Source of the DNA: Amycolatopsis vastitatis
Lineage (GTDB): Bacteria > Actinomycetota > Actinomycetes > Mycobacteriales > Pseudonocardiaceae
NCBI RefSeq assembly: GCF_002234595.1
Contig: NZ_NMUL01000006.1
Coordinates: forward strand, 1-64,000
Direction of reading: 5' to 3'
DNA: 64,000 bases
Shown piece by piece: positions 15,754 through 24,548 of this stretch. Both the position numbers and the translations under genes were made by a program. The first letter of the stretch is position 1. Every line of letters starts with the position of its first letter. Under the pieces are notes generated by a model. The model ran no database searches. It saw only the letters and a program-made list of their open reading frames with translations, and had not been told where the DNA came from.

Positions 15754-17862
15754 CTAGTGGACCGCCATTCCCTCCGGCATCGGTTCGAAGCGGGCGTGGC
15801 GGCGGGTGAACGTCGCCGTGCCCGACGTCATCGACCGGAGGTCGATGAGGTACCGGACCAGCTCGGTCGCCGGGACCTCCGCCCGGATCACCGTCCGCCC
15901 GCCTTCGCCCGCTTCGGTGCCGAGGACCCGGCCCCGCCGGGACGACAGGTCGCCGAGCACCGTGCCGAGGTGTTCGTCCGGCAGGCGGATCGCCACTTCC
16001 TCCAGGGGTTCCAGCATCGTGATGTGGCCGTTCGCCGCGGCCTCCCGCAGGGCCAGCGCGCCCGCCGTCTGGAACGCCGCGTCGGAGGAGTCGACGCTGT
16101 GCGCCTTGCCGTCGACCAGGGTCACCCTGACGTCGACGACCGGGTGCCCGTCGGCCAGCCCGCGCTGCAGCTGGGCCCGCACGCCCTTCTCGACGCTCGG
16201 GATGAACTGGTGCGGCACCGCGCCGCCGACCACCTTGTCCACGAACTCGAACCCGCCGCCGCGCGGCAGCGGCTCGACCTCGATGTCGCAGACGGCGAAC
16301 TGGCCGTGCCCGCCGGACTGCTTGACGTGCCGCCCGTGTCCCTTGGCCGGCTTGGCGAACGTCGAGCGCAGGCTGATCTTCACCGGTTCGGTGTCGACGT
16401 CCGCGCCGCCGGCCCGCAGCCGGGACAGCACGACGTCGGCGTGCGCCTCACCCATGCACCACAGCACCAGCTGGTTGGTCTCGGCGTTGCGGTCCAGCCG
16501 CAGCGTCGGGTCGCCCGCGACCAGGCGGGAGAGGTTGCGGGCCAGGGTGTCCTCGTCGCTGCGGGTCTTCGCGACCACCGCCACCGGCAGCAGCGGTTCC
16601 GGCATCGCCCACGGCTCCATCAGCAGCGGGTCGTCGGGGGAGGAGACGGTGTCGCCGGTTTCCGCCGAGCCCACCTTCGTCAGCGCGCAGAGGTCGCCCG
16701 CGACGCAGTAGGGCACCTCGCGCAGGTTCGCGCCCAGCGGCGAGTAGAGGTGCGCGACGCGCTCGTCGGCGTCGTGGTCCTCGTGGCCGCGTTCGGCGAG
16801 GCCGTGCCCGGACACGTGCACCGGGCGTTCGGGGCGCAGCGTCCCGGAGAACACCCGGACGAGTGACACCCGGCCGACGTAGGAGTCCACCGCCGTCCGG
16901 ACGACCTCCGCGGCGAGGGGGCCCGCGGGGTCGGCGGTGATCGCGGCGTGCTCGCCGCCGTCCGGCGTCGTGACGTCGGGTGGCCGGTGCTCCAGCGGGG
17001 ACGGGAACGCGCGGACGATCCCGTCGAGCACTTCGGCCAGGCCGATCCCGCTGGTCGAGCACACCGGGATGACGGGGTGGAAGGAGCCGCGCGCCACGGC
17101 GGTTTCGAGGTCGGCGATCAGGGTTTCCTCGGCGATCGCCTCGCCGGCGAGGTAGCGGTCCATCAGGGACTCGTCCTCGCTCTCGGCGATGATCCCTTCG
17201 ATCAGCTCGTTGCGGGCCTCGGCCATCCGTTCCAGGTCGGCCGGATCGGGCTCGCCGACCTTCGGCGGGTGGCCGCCGGAGTAGTCGAAGTACCGCTGGG
17301 TGATCAGCCCGACCAGGCCGTCGCCCGCGGGGAGGTACAGCGGCAGCACCCCGGCGCCGAACGCGGACTGGCAGGCGGCGATCTCGGCCGTCGCGTCGGC
17401 CCGGTGGTGGTCGAGCCGGGAGACGACGACCGCGCGGGGCATCCCGACCGCGGCGCACTCGTCCCACACCGCGACCGTCGCCGCGTCGACGCCTTCGGAG
17501 GCGCTGACGACGAACAGCGCGGCGTCGGCCGCGCGCAGCCCGGCCCGCAGCTCCCCGACGAAGTCGGCGTACCCGGGCGTGTCGATCAGGTTGATCTTGT
17601 GGCCCTGGTGCAGCACGGGCGCGACCGAAAGCCCCACCGAACGCTGCTGGCGGACCGCCGCCGGATCGTGGTCGCACACCGTCGTCCCGTCGACCACCGA
17701 GCCCGCGCGCGGCACCGTGCCGGACGCGGCGAGCAGGGCCTCCGCCAGGGTGGTCTTCCCGGAGCCCGCCGGGCCGACGAGCACGACGTTGCGGACCTTG
17801 GCGGGGTCGTTTACAGCGACGGCGGCCCCGGTGTCGGCGTTCTTGGCTTGTTTGTCTGCCAT
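15754..17862 (-). CDS. elongation factor G-like GTPase (FusA2-type paralogue)
   Basis: A 702-residue EF-G paralogue with the full domain set: GTPase, domain II (VGRVSLVRVFSGTLRPE), domain III, domain IV (GHGRHVKQSGGHGQFAVCDIEVEPL) and domain V (MLEPLEEVAIRLP). P-loop GPAGSGKTT lies at 30-38 and DTPG at 94-97. The switch I RGITI motif is replaced by RSVGLSV, and the G4 NKxD reads SRLD near residue 148. Such EF-G-like proteins are common beside the true EF-G in actinobacteria; their role is unclear and they are unlikely to be the main translocase. ATG at 17862 follows CGAGGAG. It is divergent from the flavin oxidase and ends at the 21-nt repeat array. Confidence 0.9.
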   Translation of the reverse strand: MADKQAKNADTGAAVAVNDPAKVRNVVLVGPAGSGKTTLAEALLAASGTVPRAGSVVDGTTVCDHDPAAVRQQRSVGLSVAPVLHQGHKINLIDTPGYADFVGELRAGLRAADAALFVVSASEGVDAATVAVWDECAAVGMPRAVVVSRLDHHRADATAEIAACQSAFGAGVLPLYLPAGDGLVGLITQRYFDYSGGHPPKVGEPDPADLERMAEARNELIEGIIAESEDESLMDRYLAGEAIAEETLIADLETAVARGSFHPVIPVCSTSGIGLAEVLDGIVRAFPSPLEHRPPDVTTPDGGEHAAITADPAGPLAAEVVRTAVDSYVGRVSLVRVFSGTLRPERPVHVSGHGLAERGHEDHDADERVAHLYSPLGANLREVPYCVAGDLCALTKVGSAETGDTVSSPDDPLLMEPWAMPEPLLPVAVVAKTRSDEDTLARNLSRLVAGDPTLRLDRNAETNQLVLWCMGEAHADVVLSRLRAGGADVDTEPVKISLRSTFAKPAKGHGRHVKQSGGHGQFAVCDIEVEPLPRGGGFEFVDKVVGGAVPHQFIPSVEKGVRAQLQRGLADGHPVVDVRVTLVDGKAHSVDSSDAAFQTAGALALREAAANGHITMLEPLEEVAIRLPDEHLGTVLGDLSSRRGRVLGTEAGEGGRTVIRAEVPATELVRYLIDLRSMTSGTATFTRRHARFEPMPEGMAVH

Positions 17863-18005
17863 GACGACTCCTCGGCGAACGGATGATGTACGGAATGTGT
17901 CCTCGATCACACACCCGCTACCCTGGTCACGGCAAGGCAGCGCTCCCGGGACCAGCCATATGCCTGGGGGCCCCGGGGGGAGTTTGGCAGGGGGAGGACA
18001 TGGCG

Positions 18006-19442
18006 ATGGACAGGCGGACGTTCCTGCGGATGTCCGGGGCGGTCCCGGTGGCGGGCCTGGCGGGGTGGCCGCCGCCGGACGACTGGGAGCGGCTGCGGCG
18101 GCGGCTTTCCGGGCCGCTGTTCCGGCCCGGCGACCCGGAGTACCCGGAGGCCAAGCAGGCGTACTTCACGATGTACGACGACCGGATGCCGGCCGCGGTC
18201 GTCGGGGCGGCGCGCGTCGAAGACGTCCAGGCGGCGGTCGGCTTCGCGGCCCGGCACCGGCTGCCGGTCGCCGCCCGCAGCGGCGGGCACAGCTACCCCG
18301 GCTACTCCACTGTGGACGGCGGGATCGTGGTGGACCTGAGCCGGTTTTCGGGGATCGAGCTGCGTCCGGACGGCCGCGCGGTGATCGGTGCCGGGGCCCG
18401 CCTCGGGCCGATCGCGACGACGCTCGCCGCGGCCGGGCGCGTGCTGCCGGCGGGCAGCTGCGACACCGTCGGCATCGCCGGGCTGGTCCTCGGCGGCGGC
18501 GTCGGCGTGCTCGACCGGAAGTACGGACTGACCTGCGACCACCTGGAGGCGGCGCGGATCGTCACGGCGGACGCCCGCGTGCGCACGGTGTCGAGGGCGG
18601 CGGAACCGGACCTGTTCTGGGCGCTGCGGGGCGGGGGCGGCGGCAACTTCGGGATCGTCACCGGCTTCACGTTCCGGACCGTGCCGATCGCGGACGTGGC
18701 CACCTTCACGCTGAAATTCCCGGCGGGCACCCAGACGGCACTGTTCGCCGCCTGGCAGGAGTGGCAGCCGTCGATGCCGGACGAGCTGTGGTCCGGGCTG
18801 AACCTCGACGCCACCACCTCGAACGCCGGCGGCAGCTTCCTCGGGCCGGAAGCGCGGATGAACGAGCTGCTCGACGACCTGGTCCGCCGCGTCGGCACCC
18901 GGCCCGCCGAGCGGGACGGGCGGGTGCTGGACCACCTGGCCGCCATGCGGTCGTTCGACGACCAGGAGTCCCGGCCCGGTGCGGTCGCGGCGCGAGCGGC
19001 GTACGTCGGGACCTCGCGCATGGTGACGCGGCCCGCCGCCGACCCCGCCGCGGTCGTCGAGGTACTGCTCAGCGCGCCCGGCGTCGGCACGCTCATCGAC
19101 GCCGGCGGCGGCGCGATCGCCCGCGTCGGCGTGCGCGAAACGGCGTTCCCCCACCGGACGGCGCCGGCCAGCTTCCAGTTCCTGCACGGCGCCACGCCGG
19201 CGGACGGCGGCGAAGCCGGGGCCCGGCGCGCGCTCGCCACGGTCCGGGACGGGCTGGGGCCGGAGTTCGGCACGACCGGGTACGTCAACTACCTCGACCC
19301 GGAGATGCCGGACTGGGCCGAGGCGTACTACGGGGTCAACCTGCCACGGCTACGCGCCGTCGCGCGGAAGTACGACCCCCGAGGAACTTTCGCGTTCCCG
19401 CAAGGGCTTTCTTCACCCCACTCCACTGTCCACATGGGATAG
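18006..19442 (+). CDS. Tat-exported FAD-linked oxidase (berberine-bridge-enzyme-like)
   Basis: A 478-residue flavoprotein. It starts with a twin-arginine signal, DRRTFLRMSGAVPVAG, followed by the FAD-binding domain with GGHSYPGYSTVDGG (His95, the usual 8-alpha-histidyl site) and GSCDTVGIAGLVLGGGVG (Cys152, the usual second cysteinyl link). The C-terminus YYGVNLPRLRAVARKYDPRG is typical of the BBE family. Both covalent FAD anchors are therefore present. Members oxidise sugars, alkaloids or polyketide intermediates; the substrate here is unknown. ATG 18006 is preferred to 18000 because GGGGAGGAC is then properly spaced. An ArsR-type regulator starts 38 nt downstream. Confidence 0.88.
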   Translation: MDRRTFLRMSGAVPVAGLAGWPPPDDWERLRRRLSGPLFRPGDPEYPEAKQAYFTMYDDRMPAAVVGAARVEDVQAAVGFAARHRLPVAARSGGHSYPGYSTVDGGIVVDLSRFSGIELRPDGRAVIGAGARLGPIATTLAAAGRVLPAGSCDTVGIAGLVLGGGVGVLDRKYGLTCDHLEAARIVTADARVRTVSRAAEPDLFWALRGGGGGNFGIVTGFTFRTVPIADVATFTLKFPAGTQTALFAAWQEWQPSMPDELWSGLNLDATTSNAGGSFLGPEARMNELLDDLVRRVGTRPAERDGRVLDHLAAMRSFDDQESRPGAVAARAAYVGTSRMVTRPAADPAAVVEVLLSAPGVGTLIDAGGGAIARVGVRETAFPHRTAPASFQFLHGATPADGGEAGARRALATVRDGLGPEFGTTGYVNYLDPEMPDWAEAYYGVNLPRLRAVARKYDPRGTFAFPQGLSSPHSTVHMG

Positions 19443-19480
19443 ACCTAGACTGCGCCGGACCAGAGGCAGAGAGGCAGCGC

Positions 19481-20464
19481 GTGCTCGACCTGGCTTTTTC
19501 CACCGAGGACCTGGCGCACACCCGGTTCGCGTTCTCCCCGGCGTGGGAGATCGTGGCGAGCGTCCGCGTCCTGAACTCCCCGGGCGCGCACGCCCTGCAC
19601 CTGCCGTGGGTCAAGCGCGCCACCGCGGCGCTCGACGAAGCCGGCCTCGACATCGGTCTCCTGCGCGACCTCGTCCCGCTGCGGCACCTGCCCGGCTTCC
19701 TGGCCGGGACGCCGTCGACGCCCCTGCCCGAGCTGGCCGACGAGCTCGCCGACCTGCGCGACGTGCCGGCCCGCCTCGTCCGGCGCGAGCTGGACGCGAT
19801 GTCCGGGCCGCGCTCACCCGCGCTGAGCCGCTTCCACCGTGACCCGGAGGCGGGGCTGGAGCGGCTCGCGACGCTGATGGAGCGGTACTGGGAGCTCGTG
19901 CTCGCCTCCGACTGGCCCCGGATCCGCGCGCTGCTCGAGGCAGACGTGCTGCACCGGTCCCGGCTGCTGGCCCACGGCGGGGCCGCCGAGCTGTTCAACG
20001 ACCTCACGCCGCTGGTCCGCTGGCAGAGCGGCACGCTGACGGTGGCGCACCGGCACCTGCGCGCGGCGGTGCCGCTGGACGGGCGCGGTCTCGTGCTCGT
20101 GCCGTCCGCGTTCGTCTGGCCGCGGGTGTTCTCCAAGACCGACGCGCGCTGGCAGCCGGTGCTGCGCTACCCGCCGCGCGGGATCGCCACGCTGTGGGAG
20201 ACCGGCACGGCCACCGCGCCCGGTGCGCTGGCCGCCGTCGTGGGCCGCGGCCGGGCCATGCTGCTGGCCGAACTGGCCGCACCGGCGTCCACCGCGGAAC
20301 TGGCCCGCCGGACCCGGCTCAGCGCCGGGGCGGTGTCGCAGCACCTCGGCATCCTCAAGGCTGCGGGCCTGGTCAGCGGGCACCGTGCCGGACGTCACGT
20401 GCTCTATGCGCGCACTCCGCTGGCGGAAGCCCTGGTCGCGGGCACCGGCGAAGTGGACTGCTGA
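19481..20464 (+). CDS. ArsR-family winged-helix regulator with large N-terminal domain
   Basis: A 327-residue protein. The first 230 residues form a domain typical of DUF5937 ArsR-like regulators (LDLAFSTEDLAHTRFAFSP at the start; LHRSRLLAHGGAAELFNDL in the middle). The C-terminus is an ArsR winged helix, LLAELAAPASTAELARRT followed by LSAGAVSQHLGILKAAGLV. No metal-binding cysteine pair is present, so the effector is probably organic. GTG at 19481 follows GAGAGGC, and TAGACT at 19447-19452 could be a -10 box. It follows the BBE oxidase on the same strand and may regulate it. Confidence 0.88.
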   Translation: MLDLAFSTEDLAHTRFAFSPAWEIVASVRVLNSPGAHALHLPWVKRATAALDEAGLDIGLLRDLVPLRHLPGFLAGTPSTPLPELADELADLRDVPARLVRRELDAMSGPRSPALSRFHRDPEAGLERLATLMERYWELVLASDWPRIRALLEADVLHRSRLLAHGGAAELFNDLTPLVRWQSGTLTVAHRHLRAAVPLDGRGLVLVPSAFVWPRVFSKTDARWQPVLRYPPRGIATLWETGTATAPGALAAVVGRGRAMLLAELAAPASTAELARRTRLSAGAVSQHLGILKAAGLVSGHRAGRHVLYARTPLAEALVAGTGEVDC

Positions 20465-20554
20465 GATACCCGCGTACTGGCCTGCCTGAAGGGTCCACCG
20501 CCGACTTACGCTCGAGGGGACGTAACCCCCGAATCCGTGTCGAAAGGCCCCGTC

Positions 20555-21478
20555 GTGTCCGAGCAGCAGACCACTCCCACCAGCGGCACCGTCCAGTCCG
20601 TCACCGGCACCGCCAAGGTGAAGCGCGGCATGGCCGAGATGCTCAAGGGCGGCGTGATCATGGACGTGGTCACCGCCGAGCAGGCCAAGATCGCCGAAGA
20701 CGCCGGCGCCGTCGCGGTGATGGCGCTGGAGCGCGTGCCCGCCGACATCCGCGCCCAGGGCGGCGTCGCGCGGATGAGCGACCCCGACCTGATCGACGGC
20801 ATCATCGAGGCCGTCTCGATCCCGGTGATGGCGAAGGCCCGCATCGGCCACTTCGTCGAGGCGCAGGTCCTGCAGTCCCTCGGCGTCGACTACGTCGACG
20901 AGTCCGAGGTGCTCACGCCGGCCGACTACGCCAACCACATCGACAAGTGGGCGTTCACCGTGCCCTTCGTCTGCGGGGCGACCAACCTCGGCGAGGCGCT
21001 GCGCCGGATCACCGAGGGCGCGGCGATGATCCGCTCCAAGGGCGAGGCGGGCACCGGCGACGTCTCCAACGCCACCACCCACATGCGGAAGATCCGCGGC
21101 GAGATCCGGCGGCTGCAGTCGCTGCCCGAGGACGAGCTGTTCGTCGCGGCGAAGGAGCTGCAGGCGCCGTACGAGCTGGTCCGCGAAGTGGCCGAGGCGG
21201 GCAAGCTGCCGGTGGTGCTGTTCACCGCGGGCGGCATCGCGACCCCGGCCGACGCGGCGATGATGATGCAGCTCGGCGCCGAAGGCGTGTTCGTCGGCTC
21301 GGGCATCTTCAAGTCCGGCAACCCGGCCCAGCGCGCCGCGGCGATCGTCAAGGCGACGACGTTCCACGACGACCCGGACGTGCTCGCGAAGGTCTCGCGC
21401 GGCCTGGGCGAGGCCATGGTCGGCATCAACGTCGAAGACGTCCCGGAGCCGCACCGGCTGGCCGAGCGCGGCTGGTAA
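20555..21478 (+). CDS. pdxS: pyridoxal 5'-phosphate synthase, synthase subunit
   Basis: A 307-residue (beta/alpha)8-barrel that makes PLP from ribose 5-phosphate, glyceraldehyde 3-phosphate and ammonia supplied by PdxT. Conserved sites are visible: [12 protein letters not shown] with the catalytic aspartate, the two Schiff-base lysines in [10 protein letters not shown] (Lys94) and [11 protein letters not shown] (Lys162), and the phosphate site [16 protein letters not shown] 20555 is taken because GAAAGG lies 7 nt upstream; GTG 20537 is also in frame. Its partner pdxT lies 3 kb away, beyond three unrelated units. A strong terminator follows. Confidence 0.97.
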   Translation: MSEQQTTPTSGTVQSVTGTAKVKRGMAEMLKGGVIMDVVTAEQAKIAEDAGAVAVMALERVPADIRAQGGVARMSDPDLIDGIIEAVSIPVMAKARIGHFVEAQVLQSLGVDYVDESEVLTPADYANHIDKWAFTVPFVCGATNLGEALRRITEGAAMIRSKGEAGTGDVSNATTHMRKIRGEIRRLQSLPEDELFVAAKELQAPYELVREVAEAGKLPVVLFTAGGIATPADAAMMMQLGAEGVFVGSGIFKSGNPAQRAAAIVKATTFHDDPDVLAKVSRGLGEAMVGINVEDVPEPHRLAERGW

Positions 21479-21496
21479 CGCCACCTCCGATCGCAC

Positions 21497-21536
21497 GAGA
21501 GAGGCCCCGTGAACGCCGGTTCACGGGGCCTCTCTC
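21497..21536 (+). terminator. 18-bp perfect stem-loop after pdxS
   Basis: Arms 21497-21514 and 21519-21536 are exact reverse complements around GCCG, between the convergent pdxS and DUF2235 genes. It can serve both. Confidence 0.88.
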
Positions 21537-21553
21537 CTGCGCTGGGACGCGGT

Positions 21554-22594
21554 CTACACCGTCATGGTGTGGTGCGCCGCGAGGTAGGCGACGAGGTTGT
21601 CGGGCCGATACGGCGGCGGCTGGTGCTCGTGGCGGCACACGGCGGTGGACGCGGCGAACTCGGACTGCGGGTCCACCGTGCCGATGCTGCGAACCACCCG
21701 GCCGAACAACCGGAAGAACCCGTTGAGCGAATCGTGCAGTGCGCCGAGGGGGTTGCCGGGGTACAAGCCGGCGAAGACGTCCGGCTCGAAGGCGAGGCCG
21801 CAGTGGTGCGCCCGGTCGGTCATCCAGCGCAGGGCGAGGTCCGAAAGGTCGGACACCGCGTGCCCGCCGCCGACATCGGAGTGGTCCCCGGCGAACCAGA
21901 CTTGTTCACGCTCCTGGCCGGCCTGCGACGACTCCCAGACCGCCGGTTTGAAAGACGTGCGGTGCTCGTCCACGGCCAGGGCCTGGAAGGCCGACTGCAC
22001 GATCGAAGACAGTTGCGTGTCGTGGAACTGCCAGCGCCGGTTCAGCAGGTTGAGCAGGCGGCCGCCGCTGAGAGGGATGCCCAGTGCGCCGACGGTGTCC
22101 CAGACCCCGATGAACCGGATGGGCGTCCGGTCTTCGTGGGCGTACTTCTCGCGGAATTCCCGGGCCTTCGGGCTCTCCGGGCCGGTGGTCGAGGTGTCCC
22201 GGTCGCGATAAAGCCGGTAGGCCTCTTTGATGAGGCCCGCGTTCTCGGGGCGCAGGACGCCGCAGTTCCGGATGAAGCCCACGGTGCTGCGTGCGGTGAA
22301 CGCGCCGCGGCTGAAGCCGAAGAAGAACAGTTCGTCGCCGGGCTCGTAGTTCTTGACGACGAACTCGTAGGCATCCCGCACCTTGGCCGAGAGTCCCAGG
22401 CCGAAAGCGCCACCGGTGAAGTGGTCCCACAGGCTCGTCCCGGTGCCGACGCCATCGCCGTGGAAGGCGATCTGGGAAGTACCGGCGGAGTCCGTTGCGG
22501 CGACGGCTTCCTTGACCTTCGTCACGTTCGTGGGATTCGGCTGGCCGAGTTTGTTCCAGGTGCCGTCGCAGCAGATCACCAGACGTTTCGCCAT
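21554..22594 (-). CDS. DUF2235 alpha/beta-hydrolase (phospholipase-like)
   Basis: A 346-residue protein of the DUF2235 family, which has an alpha/beta-hydrolase fold and includes phospholipase effectors of the Tle1 type. The N-terminal MAKRLVICCDGTWN, the nucleophile elbow FFFGFSRGAFTAR (GxSxG, Ser96), and FIGVWDTVGALG with WFAGDHSDVGGGH are the family signatures. In fungi and bacteria such cytosolic proteins are mostly uncharacterised; no type VI secretion genes are nearby. ATG at 22594 follows GGGAGGAAAC. It stands alone, convergent with pdxS, and ends at the shared terminator. Confidence 0.9.
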   Translation of the reverse strand: MAKRLVICCDGTWNKLGQPNPTNVTKVKEAVAATDSAGTSQIAFHGDGVGTGTSLWDHFTGGAFGLGLSAKVRDAYEFVVKNYEPGDELFFFGFSRGAFTARSTVGFIRNCGVLRPENAGLIKEAYRLYRDRDTSTTGPESPKAREFREKYAHEDRTPIRFIGVWDTVGALGIPLSGGRLLNLLNRRWQFHDTQLSSIVQSAFQALAVDEHRTSFKPAVWESSQAGQEREQVWFAGDHSDVGGGHAVSDLSDLALRWMTDRAHHCGLAFEPDVFAGLYPGNPLGALHDSLNGFFRLFGRVVRSIGTVDPQSEFAASTAVCRHEHQPPPYRPDNLVAYLAAHHTMTV

Positions 22595-22728
22595 GTTTCC
22601 TCCCGGCGTCGGATCATCGTGAGTCGCACCGGGACGGTGGCGCGTTACGCGCGGGAAAATACGGGACCCGGCCGGGTTTCCCGATTTCCGGCTCGACGTC
22701 CGGTCGGTGATTTCTCCTCGCCGGGGAC

Positions 22729-23292
22729 TCAGACGTACTCGGAGATCTCGACGCCGTAGGTGCCCGGCTCGAGGGCCTCGAAGATGTGGGGGACGTCGCC
22801 GGGGTAGGAGATGTAGTCGCCGGGGAGCAGTTCCTCCGGGTCGTCCATGACGCCGACGCGTGCCCGGCCCGCGCAGAGCACGATGTGCTCGACCACGCCG
22901 GTCATGTGCGGGTCGGAGCGCCGGGGCGTGCCCGGCTCGCCGCGGACGACGTAGATGTCCCGGCGGGCGCCGGTGGGGCAGGCCGACAGCAGCGTGCACG
23001 CGTAGTCGGAGTGCTCGGCGAACACCGTGGGGCCCTTGCCGGCGCGCACCACGCGGACCTTCGGCCGTTCCGGCTCGACCAGGCGGGAGAACGGGACGTC
23101 CAGGGCGACGCCGAGCGCCCACAGCGTCTCGACGCTCGGGTTGCCCGTGCCGGACTCGAGCTGCGACAGCGTCGACTTGGCCAGGCCGGCGCGACGCGCC
23201 ACCTCGGTCAGGGACAGCCCCGCGCGGGTGCGCTCGCGGCGCAGCGATGCCGCGATGATCTCCAGCGGCGCTCCGGTCGTCTCCTGCGACAT
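22729..23292 (-). CDS. XRE-family regulator with C-terminal cupin
   Basis: A 187-residue protein: helix-turn-helix at about residues 12-65 (LSLTEVARRAGLAKSTLSQLESG) and a cupin domain at about 105-185 with HMTGVVEHIVLCAGRA and GDYISYPGDVPHIFEAL. This design is typical of regulators placed divergently to azlCD or other amino-acid exporters. It is divergent from azlC and two GTTCG-N6-CGAAC sites lie between them, so it very likely represses azlCD and itself, with an amino acid bound by the cupin. ATG 23292 follows GGAGCGAACGGA; an upstream in-frame start at 23334 would overlap an operator. Confidence 0.92.
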   Translation of the reverse strand: MSQETTGAPLEIIAASLRRERTRAGLSLTEVARRAGLAKSTLSQLESGTGNPSVETLWALGVALDVPFSRLVEPERPKVRVVRAGKGPTVFAEHSDYACTLLSACPTGARRDIYVVRGEPGTPRRSDPHMTGVVEHIVLCAGRARVGVMDDPEELLPGDYISYPGDVPHIFEALEPGTYGVEISEYV

Positions 23293-23316
23293 TCCGTTCG
23301 CTCCATCGGTCTGTTT

Positions 23317-23380
23317 GTTCGGCTTGACGAACACGCGGCCTGCCGTTCACTATAGAACACATGCGTTCGATATGGCGAAC
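23317..23380. promoter_or_regulatory. azlC/XRE divergent promoter with paired operators
   Basis: Two inverted repeats GTTCG-N6-CGAAC lie at 23317-23332 and 23365-23380, and the second continues into the first codons of azlC. Between them TATAGA (23351-23356, plus strand) and TATAGT (23355-23350, minus strand) can serve as opposed -10 boxes. The azlC transcript would then start within a few nt of its ATG. The cognate regulator is most likely the adjacent XRE protein. Confidence 0.65.
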
Positions 23381-24053
23381 ACTCGATCGAGGCCTCGCCC
23401 GTGACATCGGCCTGGTCTGTCTCGCCGATTGTCTCGTGGGGGTCTCCTACGGCGCCATCGCGGTGAGCTCGGGCTTCCCGCTGTGGCTGCCGATGCTGAT
23501 GTCGCTGCTGGTCTTCGCCGGAGCGTCGCAGTTCATGTTCGTCGGCATCGTGGCCGCCGGCGGCAACCCGTTCGCGGCCGTGCTCGCCGGGCTGCTGGCC
23601 AACGCGCGGCACCTGCCGTTCGGCTTCGCGATCGGCGACGTCCTGGGCAAGCGGTGGCCGTCCCGGCTGGCCGGCAGCCACCTGATGATCGACGAATCGG
23701 TCGCGTTCGCCCTGGCCCAGCGCGAGGCGCACCGCCGCCGCGCGGCGTACTGGGCCTGCGGGATCGGCCTGTTCGCCTGCTGGAACCTCGGCGTGGTCGC
23801 CGGCGCGTTCGCCGGGACGGCGATCAGCGACACGGACGTCTTCGGCCTGGACGCGGCCTTCCCGGCGGTGCTGCTGGCGCTGGTGCTGCCGTCACTGAAG
23901 GACCGCGCGGCGCGGCTGCCGGTGCTGACCGGAGTGGTGGTGGCGCTGGCCGCCACGCCGTTCCTGCCGGCCGGGCTGCCGGTGCTGCTCGCCCTGGCGG
24001 GTGTCGTCGTCGGCGTCGCGGCGAAGGAGCCCGAGCTGCAGGAGGCGTGCTGA
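23361..24053 (+). CDS. azlC: branched-chain amino acid exporter subunit AzlC
   Basis: A 230-residue membrane protein of the AzlC/YgaZ family, the large subunit of the LIV-E exporter that pumps out branched-chain amino acids (and azaleucine). Family features: SYGAIAVSSGFPLWLPMLMS, FAGASQFMFVGIVAAGG, and LLANARHLPFGFAIGD followed by MIDESVAFALAQRE. About seven hydrophobic helices are visible. The ATG at 23361 lies directly after a -10 box, so the mRNA is probably leaderless. It overlaps azlD by 3 nt. Confidence 0.93.
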   Translation: MRSIWRTLDRGLARDIGLVCLADCLVGVSYGAIAVSSGFPLWLPMLMSLLVFAGASQFMFVGIVAAGGNPFAAVLAGLLANARHLPFGFAIGDVLGKRWPSRLAGSHLMIDESVAFALAQREAHRRRAAYWACGIGLFACWNLGVVAGAFAGTAISDTDVFGLDAAFPAVLLALVLPSLKDRAARLPVLTGVVVALAATPFLPAGLPVLLALAGVVVGVAAKEPELQEAC

Positions 24054-24373
24054 TGGACGGGATGGAACTGCTGATCGGCACGGCGGTGCTGGCGCTGGGG
24101 ACGTTCGCGTTCCGGTTCGCCGGCCCGGTGCTGCGCAGCCGGGTGAAACTGTCGCCGAAGGCGGAGCGGCTGATGGCGCTGGCGGCGGTGGTGCTGCTGG
24201 CGGCGCTGGTCGCGGTCAGCGCGCTGACGGAGGGGCACGGCTTCGCGGGCTTCGCCCGGCCGGCCGGGGTGCTGGTCGCCGGGGTGCTCGCGTGGCGGAA
24301 GGCGCCGTTCGTCCTGGTGGTGGTCGCGGCCGCGGCCACCGCGGCCTTGCTGCGCCTGGCCGGGGTGCCGTGA
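24053..24373 (+). CDS. azlD: branched-chain amino acid exporter subunit AzlD
   Basis: A 106-residue protein with three to four helices, the small partner of AzlC (YgaH type). FAFRFAGPVLRSRVKLSPKAERL is the recognisable AzlD core. Its ATG overlaps the azlC stop and GGAGG lies about 8 nt upstream. The pair is an export valve for valine, leucine or isoleucine. A copy of the dispersed palindrome follows as terminator. Confidence 0.9.
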   Translation: MDGMELLIGTAVLALGTFAFRFAGPVLRSRVKLSPKAERLMALAAVVLLAALVAVSALTEGHGFAGFARPAGVLVAGVLAWRKAPFVLVVVAAAATAALLRLAGVP

Positions 24374-24410
24374 CGGCGGGCTCGGCTGCGACGGGGGCGC
24401 CCGGACGACA

Positions 24411-24455
24411 TGAATGACTCATTCCTGTCGCCGGACGACCGGAATGAGTCATTCA
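24411..24455 (+). repeat. dispersed palindromic element, copy B (probable terminator)
   Basis: Arms 24411-24425 and 24441-24455 pair perfectly (TGAATGACTCATTCC against its complement). Four more pairs continue inward past one mismatch to the loop CCGGA. It is the same element as at 10738-10784 but inverted, flanks included. Confidence 0.8.
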
Positions 24456-24548
24456 CTACGTCGAAGCGGGCGGCACCGGGGCTGACCTGCCGGGAAGCCG
24501 CCGGGCCTTGGCGTCTAGGCTGGTGGGAAGGTCTTTCGGGAGGTCGGG

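Noticed and set aside
17300..19480. A single long protein ending in the ArsR regulator
   Set aside because: An open plus-strand frame runs through from 17300, but it crosses the divergent promoter region and lies out of frame with the flavin oxidase. The regulator has its own GTG and GAGAGGC site at 19481.
21554..23407. Fusion of the XRE regulator and the DUF2235 hydrolase
   Set aside because: One minus-strand frame runs through both, but it is the wrong frame for the regulator; each has its own start and ribosome binding site.
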